DNA from: Verrucomicrobiota bacterium
Lineage (GTDB): Bacteria > Verrucomicrobiota > Verrucomicrobiia > Chthoniobacterales > UBA10450
NCBI GenBank assembly: GCA_003218815.1
Contig: QHON01000114.1
Span: 1-7,452, forward strand
DNA: 7,452 bases
Direction of reading: 5' to 3'
Shown: one piece after another, positions 6,591 through 7,452 of the stretch
Position numbering within the stretch: the stretch's first letter is position 1
Layout: each line of letters starts with the position of its first letter
Translations under genes and position numbers: made by a program
The notes under the pieces: generated by a model
The model's database searches: none
What the model was told of the DNA's origin: nothing
The model's input: the letters and a program-made list of their open reading frames with translations, nothing else

Positions 6591-7258
6591 TGGGTGCCTG
6601 ATCGGACAAGCAATTTCCCGTCGCGAATTTCGATCGTACCAACGTCGTAATCATTCCGATATTCAGCGAGGTACTCGCGCAATCGTCGCGAACCATATGT
6701 CCAATCCAGGATATCGCGCGGTAATGGTTGACCGTTTATCGTGATGCTTTCAATGCGCGGGTTCGCGAGAGAGGCGACCGCATCGGATTGAATTGCAATG
6801 TCCCCGTTAAAATAATATCCGGATCGGCCGACATATTCTGCCAGCGGAATGCTCGCCTGAAGACGCAAGCGATTCCCATCGATCGACACATAAATCTTCC
6901 CGCGAAGATATCGATTTGCGGCAATCGAGCTGTTAAGGTCGTCTGCGGTTAGCTCGATTTCAGCTGGCTGAACCGCGCGAGTCTTGTGTTCAAAGTCCCG
7001 CCACCGCTGTTGCACTGCTTGAATCTGCTCGTCCGAAGCGGCGAATTCAGGGACCGGTACAGGCGCATTTGCAAGCGAATGGGTCTTGGCCAGCCAATAA
7101 CCTCCGAGCGCTATTGCCGAATTCCGCTGAAAACCCAAATACAGACCGGCGAGACAAGCGATGGCCAGCACTATCGCAAAAACCACGAGAATGAGGCAAC
7201 CGCGGGCGAAACAGCCCATTCCTCTTTTCGGCGGCGGCCCGTCAACCCACTCGTTCAT
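6587..7258 (-). CDS. single-pass membrane protein of unknown function
   Basis: The 223-residue product begins with a short Pro/Lys/Arg-rich tail (WVDGPPPKRGMG) and one membrane helix at about residues 19-43. A soluble domain follows, probably outside the cytoplasm. A Pro/Val linker (65-72) leads to a helical region (76-93), then ELTADDLNSSIAANRYLRG (102-120) and several strands (KIYVSIDGNRLRLQASIPL, YYFNGDIAIQ, PRIESITINGQPL, GTIEIRDGKLLVR). The pattern of a membrane anchor, a LTxxDLN helix and then beta strands is reminiscent of YpmS-like (DUF2140) proteins, but that is only a resemblance in layout. I chose the ATG at 7258 because it overlaps the stop of the upstream HIT-family gene as ATGA. 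The frame continues upstream to 7438 but would there overlap real HIT coding sequence. The stop shares TTAA with the convergent gene at 4968-6590. Confidence 0.84.
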   Translation of the reverse strand: MNEWVDGPPPKRGMGCFARGCLILVVFAIVLAIACLAGLYLGFQRNSAIALGGYWLAKTHSLANAPVPVPEFAASDEQIQAVQQRWRDFEHKTRAVQPAEIELTADDLNSSIAANRYLRGKIYVSIDGNRLRLQASIPLAEYVGRSGYYFNGDIAIQSDAVASLANPRIESITINGQPLPRDILDWTYGSRRLREYLAEYRNDYDVGTIEIRDGKLLVRSGTH

Positions 7259-7452
7259 GTGCTCGGGCGCGATTGCACCTCGATCTTGATCTGCGCTTCG
7301 ATCAATTTGTCGTAGAGCGCATGCAATCCCTCCGAGAGCATGCGCGTGCCACTGAGGATCGGCATAAAATTGCTGTCCCCACTCCACCGCGGCACGACGT
7401 GCACATGCAAATAATCCACGATCCCCGCCCCGGCGCATTCACCAAGGTTCAG
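7255..7452 (-). CDS. HIT-family nucleotide hydrolase/transferase, C-terminal 65 residues
   Basis: The frame enters from the right window edge and ends at TGA 7257-7255, so only the C-terminus is visible. It carries the family signature: GAGIVDYLHVHVVPRW followed by SGDSNFMPIL. The HVHVVPR part is the histidine-triad active-site segment. The W-x-G-D-x-N-FMP continuation is typical of the HIT subgroup that includes Ap4A phosphorylase-like proteins, which cleave dinucleoside polyphosphates or related nucleotides via a covalent nucleotidyl-His intermediate. In place of the first His of the H-x-H-x-H triad there is Tyr; the second (nucleophile) and third His are kept. The remaining helix (LSEGLHALYDKLIEAQIEV) matches the usual C-terminal helix. 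It overlaps the following membrane-protein gene by 4 bases (ATGA), which suggests translational coupling. Substrate specificity cannot be told from this part. Confidence 0.9.
   Translation of the reverse strand: MNLGECAGAGIVDYLHVHVVPRWSGDSNFMPILSGTRMLSEGLHALYDKLIEAQIKIEVQSRPST

Noticed and set aside
7259..7438. Upstream extension of the 223-residue membrane protein to 283 residues
   Set aside because: The extension overlaps the HIT gene in another frame. The HIT frame contains a strongly conserved active-site motif, and the ATGA overlap gives a natural start at 7258.
1..7452. CRISPR array, tRNA, rRNA, insertion sequence or attachment site
   Set aside because: No spaced direct repeats, cloverleaf, terminal inverted repeats or transposase-like reading frame were seen by eye on either strand.

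Overview
The window looks like a chromosomal stretch from a moderately GC-rich Gram-negative bacterium, densely packed with core genes. It holds eight protein genes, two of them cut by the window edges. I see no rRNA, tRNA, insertion sequence, CRISPR array or phage gene. The lineage may be Verrucomicrobiota (Chthoniobacterales-like). That is an inference from the style of the uncharacterised membrane and secreted proteins, the weak Shine-Dalgarno sites and the gene mix; no database search was possible.

Layout. Positions 1-4498 form one minus-strand block. In transcription order it reads mutL (DNA mismatch repair), a PII nitrogen/carbon signalling protein (glnB), uppP (undecaprenyl-pyrophosphate phosphatase), a small DUF6941-like protein, and the N-terminal 296 residues of an exported protein that runs off the left edge. 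Gaps in the block are 77, 35, 10 and 65 bases, so at least glnB-uppP-DUF6941 are probably co-transcribed. Positions 4499-4603 are a divergent promoter region. On the plus strand follow an A-type iron-sulfur carrier (IscA/ErpA family) and, 28 bases later, a large membrane-anchored protein with a Pro/Ala-rich linker (4968-6590). This gene meets the next one tail to tail, sharing a TTAA. From the right edge, the minus strand carries the C-terminus of a HIT-family protein and, overlapping it by ATGA, a small membrane-anchored protein of unknown function (6587-7258).

How the genes fit together. The cluster mixes housekeeping functions: mismatch repair, nitrogen sensing, cell-wall lipid carrier recycling and Fe-S assembly. 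I find no single evident pathway. MutL carries the full metal-binding endonuclease motif set, so mismatch repair here is probably of the MutH-independent type. The four uncharacterised proteins are the real unknowns: the exported protein at 1-888, the DUF6941-like protein, the 540-residue anchored protein and the 223-residue anchored protein. Three of these four have a signal peptide or membrane anchor.

The most interesting non-coding signal is a recurring arrangement. Three gene starts (888, 4498, 4604) each have a sigma70-like promoter with an exact 17-base spacer, and its -10 box ends only 8-10 bases before the start codon. This predicts leaderless or almost leaderless mRNAs and fits the general lack of Shine-Dalgarno sequences. 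I found no convincing novel multi-gene defence or biosynthetic system.
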